Source of the DNA: Kribbella kalugense | GTDB taxonomy: Bacteria; Actinomycetota; Actinomycetes; Propionibacteriales; Kribbellaceae | Assembly (NCBI RefSeq): GCF_004365875.1 | Contig: NZ_SODF01000001.1 | Coordinates: 2,542,001-2,606,000 of the forward strand | Direction of reading: 5' to 3' | Length of the DNA: 64,000 nucleotides | Shown: positions 53,201-59,440 of the stretch, piece by piece | Layout: each line of letters opens with the position of its first letter | Numbering within the stretch: position 1 is the first letter of the stretch | Made by a program: the position numbers and the translations under genes | Notes under the pieces: generated by a model | The model's database searches: none | Seen by the model: the letters and a program-made list of their open reading frames with translations, nothing else | What the model was told of the DNA's origin: nothing

Positions 53201-53716
53201 ATGAACATCCGTACCGCCCACCGAGACGAACTCCCCACCCTCCAGAACCTCGAGGTTGCCGCAGGCGTGCTCTTCCGCGACATCGGCATGACAGACGTCG
53301 CGGAACATCCGCCGCCCGCGCTGGAAGTCTTCGAGCAGCTTCGCCAGACGGGTCGGCTGTGGGTCTCGGTCGACGAGGCCGACCAGCCAACGGGGTTCGT
53401 CTTCGTCGAGCTCGTTGACGGTGCGGTGCATGTCGAGCAGATCAGCGTGCATCCTGATCACCAGGGGCGCGGGATCGGGCGGCAGCTGATCGAGTTCGTC
53501 GACCGATGGGCGGCCGGGCAAGGGATTTCAGCCTTGACGCTCAGCACGTTTCGCAGCGTGCCATGGAACGGGCCGTACTACGCGCGGCTCGGGTTTGCCG
53601 AGCTGCCGGGCGCCGAGCTGACGCCCGGTCTGGTTGCGATCCAGGATGCCGAAACGGCGCTCGGGCTGGACCCTGCGGAGCGGATCTTCATGCGGCGGGC
53701 GGTTGCCGGTCAGTAA
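53201..53716 (+). CDS. GNAT family N-acetyltransferase
   Basis: Acetyl-CoA-dependent acyltransferase of 171 residues. The core region reads VHVEQISVHPDHQGRGIGRQLIEFVDRWA, including the acetyl-CoA-binding Q-x-x-G-x-G motif, and the C-terminal strand has WNGPYYARLGFAEL. The N-terminus MNIRTAHRDELPTLQNLE is the usual first strand and helix. Divergent from the aroG leader with its ATG only 20 bp from the leader start. Substrate unknown. First gene of a five-gene plus-strand run. Confidence 0.9.
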   Translation: MNIRTAHRDELPTLQNLEVAAGVLFRDIGMTDVAEHPPPALEVFEQLRQTGRLWVSVDEADQPTGFVFVELVDGAVHVEQISVHPDHQGRGIGRQLIEFVDRWAAGQGISALTLSTFRSVPWNGPYYARLGFAELPGAELTPGLVAIQDAETALGLDPAERIFMRRAVAGQ

Positions 53717-53781
53717 CCGGACGTGGTGTGGGCTCGTTGAGGGCTGCAAGACCGGCTAGACGACGGGGAGTGCTGCAGGTG

Positions 53782-54144
53782 GTGAGGCCGCGGACCTTTG
53801 AGTTGGTTCGGTATCGAGATCCGAGTGGTGTGTCCGGCACCGGCGTGGTGGCTGAAGGGTGCGAGTTCAGCGACGGGTCGGTGGCGTTGCGATGGCGGGG
53901 CGACAACCCGGCGACGGCGGTGTGGCCCAACATCGAGTCCGTGGTTGCCGTGCACGGTCACCAAGGTGCGACGGAGGTCCGCTGGGCCGACGCGCAGGTC
54001 ACGCAACCTGCACAGGCAGTACCTCGGGACGGGCTCGACGACCTCTTCGACGAGCTGCACCAGGTGCGCCCGCCGGCGTCCTTGACCGATTCGCAACCGC
54101 CCGGCCACGCTCGTGGATGGGCGGGGGCCCGCCACCTCAGGTAG
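53782..54144 (+). CDS. Small conserved protein of unknown function, copy 2
   Basis: Protein of 120 residues, GTG start. It shares the domain FELVRYRDPSGVSGTGVVAEG ... DGSVALRW ... ATAVWPNI ... VHGHQGATEVRW with the gene at 46256. The C-terminal extension differs (VLQVVRP start region and a Pro-rich tail). GTG at 53770 is an alternative. It is three bases upstream of the histidine phosphatase gene, so they are co-transcribed. Function unknown. Confidence 0.65.
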   Translation: MRPRTFELVRYRDPSGVSGTGVVAEGCEFSDGSVALRWRGDNPATAVWPNIESVVAVHGHQGATEVRWADAQVTQPAQAVPRDGLDDLFDELHQVRPPASLTDSQPPGHARGWAGARHLR

Positions 54145-54147
54145 AAC

Positions 54148-54702
54148 ATGGGCGTGACGCAGATTTATCTGGTCCGGCATGGTGAGGCGGACTACGAGCC
54201 GATCGACTCCCGGGGGTGGCCCGGGATGGCGGCCGACTCCGCCCCGCTCAGTTCCGTCGGGATGAAGCAGGCCGAGGAGCTCGCCGACATCCTCGGCGGC
54301 GTGCGGGCGACGTACCTGGTCAGCTCGCCGTTCACCCGCGCCCTGCACAGCGCCGCGATCATCGGCCACCGGCTCGCCCTCGGTGTCAGGGTCGACTACG
54401 ACCTGCGCGACTGGCTGCCGGACCACAGCGGCCTGTGGCGCACCGTCGCCGACGTGCACGCCGCGAAGGCCGAGTTCGAGACGTACGACGGCGAGTGGCC
54501 GGACGGCATCCAGCGGGCCTGGGAGCCGTTGTCCCGGGTCCGCGAACGCGCTCGCGCCGCGCTGGCCCGCCATACCGCCAGCACCGACGGGCCGGTCCTC
54601 GCGATCACCCATGCGACGGTGATCCGGGCGCTGACCGGTGAGACGGGTACGGCGCACGGCGGGCACGAGTACTACCGCTACGATCCGGCGGACGATGCCT
54701 GA
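54148..54702 (+). CDS. Histidine phosphatase family protein
   Basis: Phosphatase of 184 residues with the catalytic RHG motif LVRHGEADYEP near the N-terminus and the second catalytic His in AITHATVIRALTG. SSPFTRALHSAAIIGHRL carries the conserved Arg. Cytoplasmic. Substrates range from phosphoglycerate to nucleotides and cannot be inferred. Its stop overlaps the first fluoride-channel gene by 8 bp. Confidence 0.9.
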   Translation: MGVTQIYLVRHGEADYEPIDSRGWPGMAADSAPLSSVGMKQAEELADILGGVRATYLVSSPFTRALHSAAIIGHRLALGVRVDYDLRDWLPDHSGLWRTVADVHAAKAEFETYDGEWPDGIQRAWEPLSRVRERARAALARHTASTDGPVLAITHATVIRALTGETGTAHGGHEYYRYDPADDA

Positions 54703-55078
54703 TTCCGAACTCGCTCGCACCCTTGGCGTCGTAGCGCTCGGTGGTGTGATCGGTTCGCTCGCCCGCTACGGCCTGGCCGAGGCGATTCCGCACGACGCGG
54801 GCGGCTTCCCGTGGGCGACGTTCGTGACCAACGTGCTGGGCTGTTTCGCGATCGGGGTGCTGCTCGCGCGGCTGACTCCGCGGCACCACGCACTGCTGCG
54901 GCCCTTCCTCGGCACCGGCATCCTCGGCGGCTTCACCACGTTCTCGACCTTCGCGGTCGACACCGAGAAGTTGCTGCACGTGCAGATGGTTGTTGCATTC
55001 GCCTACTTCTTCGGCACGATCGCCGCAGCGTTGACCGCGGCAACGATCGGCGAGTGGTTGGGCGGGCGGTCGCGATGA
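54695..55078 (+). CDS. crcB: Fluoride channel subunit CrcB/FluC (first copy)
   Basis: Four-helix membrane protein of 127 residues that exports fluoride. Signatures: GVIGSLARYGL, TFVTNVLGCFAIGVLLA (conserved Asn) and GFTTFSTFAVDTEKL (Phe box). ATG at 54695 overlaps the phosphatase gene. A second copy starts in its stop codon, so they form a heterodimer-type pair. I saw no fluoride riboswitch upstream. Confidence 0.93.
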   Translation: MPDSELARTLGVVALGGVIGSLARYGLAEAIPHDAGGFPWATFVTNVLGCFAIGVLLARLTPRHHALLRPFLGTGILGGFTTFSTFAVDTEKLLHVQMVVAFAYFFGTIAAALTAATIGEWLGGRSR

Positions 55079-55440
55079 ACGTGCTGCTGGTCGCGCTCGG
55101 CGCCGCGGTCGGTGCGCCGCTCAGGTTCCTTGTCGACAAGCACATGGTGGCCCGGTTGTTGCTCGGTACCCGGATCGAGACGCCGCTCCCGTGGGGAACC
55201 TTCACCGTCAACGTTCTCGGCAGTTTCCTGCTCGGCCTACTCAGTGGCGTCGGCAACCACACGATCGCGCTGCTCGTCGGCGTGGGATTCTGCGGCGCGT
55301 TCACGACGTACAGCACCTTCGCCGCGGAGACGACCGCGCTGGCCGGTTCCGGACATCACGGCAAGGCGCTGGTGAACGTCGTACTCAATCTGGGTACCGG
55401 ATTGGCCGCGGCCGTGCTCGGGGCGTGGATGATCAAGTGA
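55075..55440 (+). CDS. crcB: Fluoride channel subunit CrcB/FluC (second copy)
   Basis: Second Fluc subunit of 121 residues: GAAVGAPLRFLVDKHMV, WGTFTVNVLGSFLLGLLSG and GAFTTYSTFAAETTAL. It starts with ATGA overlapping the first copy. The two copies differ enough to suggest an asymmetric heterodimer, the usual case when crcB genes occur in tandem. Restores growth in fluoride by export; the energy is passive. Confidence 0.93.
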   Translation: MNVLLVALGAAVGAPLRFLVDKHMVARLLLGTRIETPLPWGTFTVNVLGSFLLGLLSGVGNHTIALLVGVGFCGAFTTYSTFAAETTALAGSGHHGKALVNVVLNLGTGLAAAVLGAWMIK

Positions 55441-55464
55441 CTGACATCCGAGTGACTCATGTCA

Positions 55465-55476
55465 CATCAGGTGATG
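55465..55476. promoter_or_regulatory. Palindrome between crcB and whiB genes
   Basis: CATCA GG TGATG, perfect over 12 bp, 25 bp after the crcB stop. The 203-bp region up to whiB otherwise shows only the AGGAGG ribosome binding site at 55633-55638. It may belong to the whiB promoter. Confidence 0.3.
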
Positions 55477-55643
55477 ACGTGAACACGCTCGCCGCCTGAA
55501 AACCGCCGATCACGGGCCGCTACGGCACGCGGTGATAACGAATGGCTCGAACTTCGAGACAACAAGGGTTGAACTCGCTGTGAGATGAGCATAGTTTTCA
55601 CCGAGCGCCCGTCCGCGCTTACGGTGAGTCATAGGAGGTTGCC

Positions 55644-55934
55644 ATGTCGAGAGGGATGCCTCGTCTGCCCCGCCCGCTCATGGATCTGTGGGACTGGCAG
55701 TCGCAAGCCGCATGCCGGGACGTCAACCCGGAACTCTTCTTCTCACCCGAATCGGAGCGTGGCGTTCGCAAACGCGCCCGCGAGATGGTGGCCAAGTCGC
55801 TGTGCGGGACCTGCCCGGTCCAGCCCGAGTGCCGGCAGCACGCGCTCTCCGTGGGAGAGCCGTACGGCGTCTGGGGCGGGACCACCGAGTCCGAGCGCGA
55901 CAACACCGCTCTCCCCGAACGACGGTCTGCATAA
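55644..55934 (+). CDS. WhiB family iron-sulfur transcriptional regulator
   Basis: Redox-responsive regulator of 96 residues. Four cluster cysteines: C24 (AACRD), then C54, C57 and C63 in LCGTCPVQPEC, plus the GVWGGTTE turn that contacts SigA. ATG behind AGGAGG. Alone on the plus strand, convergent with the PLDc_N protein gene. The paralogue (WhiB1, 2, 6 or 7) cannot be assigned safely; there is no clear AT-hook at the C-terminus (ends PERRSA). Confidence 0.93.
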   Translation: MSRGMPRLPRPLMDLWDWQSQAACRDVNPELFFSPESERGVRKRAREMVAKSLCGTCPVQPECRQHALSVGEPYGVWGGTTESERDNTALPERRSA

Positions 55935-55959
55935 GAAGTGGCTGCCTGACTCAAACGGC

Positions 55960-56397
55960 TCAGGAGTTCCCGTCCTCGGTTTCGGACGGGAGGTCCTCTG
56001 ACGGCTTCTTCGGTTTCTTCGGCCTGTCCTTGGGCTTGTCCTGCGACCGAGGTCCGTCAGCCGGTTCGTCGGGCTCCGGCGGCTTGGTGGTCGTCCGCGG
56101 GTCCCGGTAGCGGTCCAGCGACTTGAGGAAGTCCGGATCGTCATCGGGCGCCAGTGGGCGGCTGACCGACGGAGACGGTCGTACGACCGCCTCCGGACGT
56201 CCGCCGGCGCCCTGGGTGCGCGACATGAGCAGCCAGACGATCGGTCCCACGAACGGGACGAACACGATCAGGACGATCCACACCAGCTTGGGCAGGTGCG
56301 GCACGTCTTCGTCGGGGGTCTGGATGCAGGAGAACAGCGCATAAACGCTGAGCACCAAGCTGATCAGGAACGGCAGAAATCGGACCACGCCCCCCAC
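55960..56397 (-). CDS. PLDc_N domain membrane protein
   Basis: Protein of 145 residues with two transmembrane helices (about 5-25 and 38-58) forming the phospholipase_D-nuclease N-terminal domain (VWIVLIVFVPFVGPIVWLLM), followed by a long charged Lys/Pro/Asp-rich tail. GTG start. It lies 9 bp after ssuC on the same strand, so it may be read from the ssu promoter, but its function is unrelated as far as I can see. Confidence 0.82.
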   Translation of the reverse strand: MGGVVRFLPFLISLVLSVYALFSCIQTPDEDVPHLPKLVWIVLIVFVPFVGPIVWLLMSRTQGAGGRPEAVVRPSPSVSRPLAPDDDPDFLKSLDRYRDPRTTTKPPEPDEPADGPRSQDKPKDRPKKPKKPSEDLPSETEDGNS

Positions 56398-56406
56398 AGT
56401 ACGGCG

Positions 56407-57282
56407 TTAGCGCGCCGAGGACGTCAGTCCGCGCGCCCGCAGCACGCTGCTCTCCAGCGGCCGGAACACGAGCAGCTCGATCCCCACGCCGACCACGAAG
56501 ATCAGCACGATGCCGGCGAACACCATCGAGATGTCCGACAGCGACATGCCGTTGTGCAGGTACTGCCCGAGCCCTTCACCGAGTTCGGGCGAGGTCGCGA
56601 TCAGCTCGGCCGCCATCAGCGACCGCCACGAGAACGCCCAGCCCTGCTTGAGCCCGCCGAGGAACCCGGGCAGCGCGGCCGGCAGCAGGATGTACCGGAT
56701 CCCGCCGAACCGGCCGGCGCCGAGCGCCTTGCCGACCCGCGGCAGGATCGGCGGCACCTGATCCAGACCCGACACCAGCCCGTTCGCGATCGACGGCACC
56801 GCGCCGAGCAGCACGACCCAGTAGATGGCCCGGTCGTTCAACCCGAACCACAGAATCGCCGCCGGCACCCAGGCCACCGACGGAAGGCTCTGCAGACCCG
56901 ACACGAGCGGCCCGATCCCCCGCCGTACAACGGTGATGTTCGCGATCGCGAGCCCGAGCGGTACGGCGATCAGCAGCGAGATCGCGAACCCGATCACGGC
57001 CCGGTGCACCGATACCCAGAACAGACCGCCGATATCGCCACTCGTCACCAGCTGCCAGATCTGACTCCAGACGGCAGCCGGCGCAGGCAGCTTGAACTCG
57101 GGCCAGAAGGCCGCCGCCCACAACGCCTGCCAGATCGCGACCAGGATGACGATCGCCCCGACCGGCGGCAGCACCCGCGCGGCGATCTGCCGCAGGCGTG
57201 AACCTTCCGAGGTGTGGATCGGTGTGTCGAGTGCATCCAGGCCCGCCTCGACGGACCCTTCTTCTTGAACCTCAAGCGGCAT
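56407..57282 (-). CDS. ssuC: Sulfonate/nitrate-type ABC transporter permease (SsuC/TauC-like)
   Basis: Inner-membrane permease of 291 residues, about six helices. The EAA loop GKALGAGRFGGIRYILLPAALPGFLGGLKQGWAFSWRSLMAAELI is typical of the SsuC/TauC/NrtB family. It starts within the ssuB end (11-bp overlap). With ssuB, ssuA and a cysteine-type leader peptide upstream, alkanesulfonate or another organosulfur substrate is the best guess. Confidence 0.88.
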   Translation of the reverse strand: MPLEVQEEGSVEAGLDALDTPIHTSEGSRLRQIAARVLPPVGAIVILVAIWQALWAAAFWPEFKLPAPAAVWSQIWQLVTSGDIGGLFWVSVHRAVIGFAISLLIAVPLGLAIANITVVRRGIGPLVSGLQSLPSVAWVPAAILWFGLNDRAIYWVVLLGAVPSIANGLVSGLDQVPPILPRVGKALGAGRFGGIRYILLPAALPGFLGGLKQGWAFSWRSLMAAELIATSPELGEGLGQYLHNGMSLSDISMVFAGIVLIFVVGVGIELLVFRPLESSVLRARGLTSSAR

Positions 57283-58042
57283 GACTGCTGATCACCTTGC
57301 GCAGTGCGGTGTTGATCTCGTCGACCGCGTCGGGAGCGTCGTTCACATCCCACTGCCGTACGACGCGCCCGGGCCGCGACGACAGCAGTACGACGCGCTG
57401 CCCGAGCCGCACGGCCTCGCGGACATCGTGCGTGACGAACAGGATCGCCGTACCGGTGGCACGCCAGATCCGCAGCAGCTCACCCTGCAGGACGTCACGC
57501 GTGATCGCGTCGAGCGCGGAGAACGGCTCGTCCATCAGCAACAACGACGGCTTGCCCGCATCACCGCTGTCGGTCGTGGACGCGAGCGCCCGCGCGAGTG
57601 CGACGCGTTGCCGCATGCCACCCGACAACTCATGCGGCCGCTTGTCCCCCAAGCCGGCAAGGCGGACAAGCTCGAGCAGCTCGGCCGCCTTCGCCCGCCG
57701 CTGCGCCTTCGGTACGCCGGCCATCCGCAACGGCAACTCGACGTTCCCGGCGGCCGTCAGCCACGGCATCAGCGCTGGCTCTTGGAAGACGACGGCCGGG
57801 CGGGACGAGTTCAGCTCGATCCGACCGCTCGTCGGCCGGTCCAGACCGGCGACAAGGTTGAGCAGGGTGGTCTTGCCGCAGCCGGATGCGCCGAGCAGGC
57901 AGACGAACTCACCGGCACTGACCTCGAGATCGACACCGTCCAGAGCGACGACCGCCTTCTGGCCGGTCCCGAACGTCTTGCCTACTTGGTGAAACCGCAC
58001 CGGGCTGAGCAGATCCGGCAAGGCGTCGATAGTCGCGGTCAT
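57272..58042 (-). CDS. ssuB: Sulfonate-type ABC transporter ATPase (SsuB/TauB-like)
   Basis: ATPase of 256 residues. Walker A GASGCGKTT, signature LSGGMRQRVALARAL, Walker B LLLMDEPFSALD. The GGM in the signature is typical of the NitT/TauT branch. ATG at 58042 behind GGAGG. A Gly/Asp-rich insert (STTDSGDAGKP) before Walker B is unusual. It couples to the permease gene. Confidence 0.92.
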   Translation of the reverse strand: MTATIDALPDLLSPVRFHQVGKTFGTGQKAVVALDGVDLEVSAGEFVCLLGASGCGKTTLLNLVAGLDRPTSGRIELNSSRPAVVFQEPALMPWLTAAGNVELPLRMAGVPKAQRRAKAAELLELVRLAGLGDKRPHELSGGMRQRVALARALASTTDSGDAGKPSLLLMDEPFSALDAITRDVLQGELLRIWRATGTAILFVTHDVREAVRLGQRVVLLSSRPGRVVRQWDVNDAPDAVDEINTALRKVISSHAA

Positions 58043-58054
58043 CAATCCTCCTGG

Positions 58055-59134
58055 CTACTTCGAGTCCAAGCCCGCGGCGTCAACCGTCGGCTTGCCGGCC
58101 TTGCTGAGTACGTCGTTCAGCGGCCCGAGGTCCGCGAATCCGGCCACCGCTGGTGCGGTCTTCGCGATCCCGGCCGTGACCTGGTCCTTAGCCAGCTGCG
58201 GGAACGTGGCAGCCAGCGGGTCGGCGGTGCTCTGGATGTTGGTGAAGGCGCGGTCGATCACGGCCGGCGCGAGCGCCTTGCCGGTCGCCTCCTTCAGCTG
58301 CGCGTTCACCACGGTCTTGGCGTCGGCCTTGTCGGTGTTCACGAAGTCGATCGACGCGACCAGACCGCTCAGCAGCGCCTTCACCGTGTCCGGGTGCTCC
58401 TGCAGGAACTGGGTCCGCACGATCAGCACGGTGGTCGGGAACTTCCCGCCCGGCCACAGGGTCGACTCGTCGAGCAGCACCTTCGCGCCGGCGTCCAGGA
58501 CGAGCCGCGACGACCAGGGCTCGGGGAGCCAGGCCGCGTCCACGTCGCCCTTCTTGAACGAGTCGAGCGTCTGCGCGTTCTCCAGGTTCGTGACCTTGAC
58601 CTTGCCGGTCAGGTTCTTCCCGGCCAGCCACTTCTTCAGCGACACGTCCTGGGTGTTGCCGAGCTGCGGCGTGACCACGGTCTTGCCGATCAGGTCCTCG
58701 GGCTTGGTGATCGTCGGCTTGACCACGAGCTGCGCGCCGCCGGACGTCGTACCGGCGATCAGGCGGACGGCCTCGCCGTTCGACTTCGCGAAGGCGTTGA
58801 TCGCGGGACCGGAGCCGATGAAGCCGGCGTCCAGCGAGCCGCCGAGCAGCGCTCCGACTTCCTCGGGTCCGGCGTTGAACTTCGTCGGCACCAGCTTGGT
58901 GCTGCCGAGGTCCTTGGTGAACAAACCCTTGCCGAGGCCGGCCAGCGCGGCGGCGTGGGTGACGTTCGGGAAGTAGCCGAGCCGCAGCTCGGTGGCCGGG
59001 CCCTTGGCGGACGACGCCGCGGCCGGGGTCTCGTCGCGGTCGGCCCGCGAGCAGCCCGCGGCGGTGACAGTGACGGTGAGGGCCAGGGCGGCCGTGAGCA
59101 AGCGGAACGGACGGGTGGCGGCGAGACGACGCAC
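58055..59134 (-). CDS. ssuA: Sulfonate-type ABC transporter substrate-binding lipoprotein (SsuA/TauA-like)
   Basis: Binding protein of 359 residues, GTG start behind GTAGGAG. Lipobox AAGC (Cys about residue 28). The mature part has the NMT1/SsuA fold: LRLGYFPNVTHAAALAGLGKGLF, VGALLGGSLDAGFIGSGPAINAF, and DVDAAWLPEPWSSRLV. A leader peptide gene with the RRHVDL motif lies 66 bp upstream. Confidence 0.92.
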   Translation of the reverse strand: MRRLAATRPFRLLTAALALTVTVTAAGCSRADRDETPAAASSAKGPATELRLGYFPNVTHAAALAGLGKGLFTKDLGSTKLVPTKFNAGPEEVGALLGGSLDAGFIGSGPAINAFAKSNGEAVRLIAGTTSGGAQLVVKPTITKPEDLIGKTVVTPQLGNTQDVSLKKWLAGKNLTGKVKVTNLENAQTLDSFKKGDVDAAWLPEPWSSRLVLDAGAKVLLDESTLWPGGKFPTTVLIVRTQFLQEHPDTVKALLSGLVASIDFVNTDKADAKTVVNAQLKEATGKALAPAVIDRAFTNIQSTADPLAATFPQLAKDQVTAGIAKTAPAVAGFADLGPLNDVLSKAGKPTVDAAGLDSK

Positions 59135-59200
59135 GGAACTGCTCCTACGGGTCGGGGAGGAGACAACGGGTTGGAAACGGGCGGGAACGTACGCCGTTGG

Positions 59201-59287
59201 TCAACAACCCGAGGAGTTCACGCGCAGCAGATCGACATGCCGGCGCCGGGTGAGGACATCACCGGGCGCGTTCGCAACGAGCTGCAT
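59201..59287 (-). CDS. RRHVDL-type leader peptide upstream of ssuABC
   Basis: Twenty-eight-codon ORF whose second half reads RRRHVDLLRVNSSGC, ending right after the Cys. This equals the RRHVDLxRVxSxxC signature of the short leader peptides found before actinobacterial sulfur genes. The ATG at 59287 has a weak AGAGAC; an in-frame ATG at 59320 would add 11 residues. Position 66 bp before ssuA suggests that translation of the final Cys codon senses cysteine supply. Confidence 0.85.
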   Translation of the reverse strand: MQLVANAPGDVLTRRRHVDLLRVNSSGC

Positions 59288-59440
59288 GTCTCTATGAAAG
59301 CGGACAAAGTCGAGCAACATGCTCAGGTTTCACGATCTGGGACGACGAATCACGAACCGAGACGAACGATCAAAATCGATCATCGGCCAGATCTGGTCAC
59401 ACGGTTGAAAGCTTCGCGTCCCCTGCTTACGGTCCTCAGC
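59288..59440. promoter_or_regulatory. Divergent promoter region of ssu operon and GH78 gene
   Basis: The 306 bp from 59135 to 59440 separates ssuA and the rhamnosidase. It contains the leader peptide; the rest holds an AT-richer section with GATCAAAATCGATC at about 59367-59381. No clear -35/-10 pair was identified on either strand. Confidence 0.5.

Noticed and set aside
54600..54700. Fluoride riboswitch before the crcB pair
   Set aside because: The region is coding sequence of the histidine phosphatase and does not show the conserved riboswitch core.
57281..59440. Very long open frame (1582 codons) continuing into the GH78 gene
   Set aside because: The upstream 720 codons are antisense to ssuC, ssuB, ssuA and the leader peptide, with low-complexity Arg/Gly/Gln-rich translation. 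This is a GC-codon artefact; the rhamnosidase begins at 59441.
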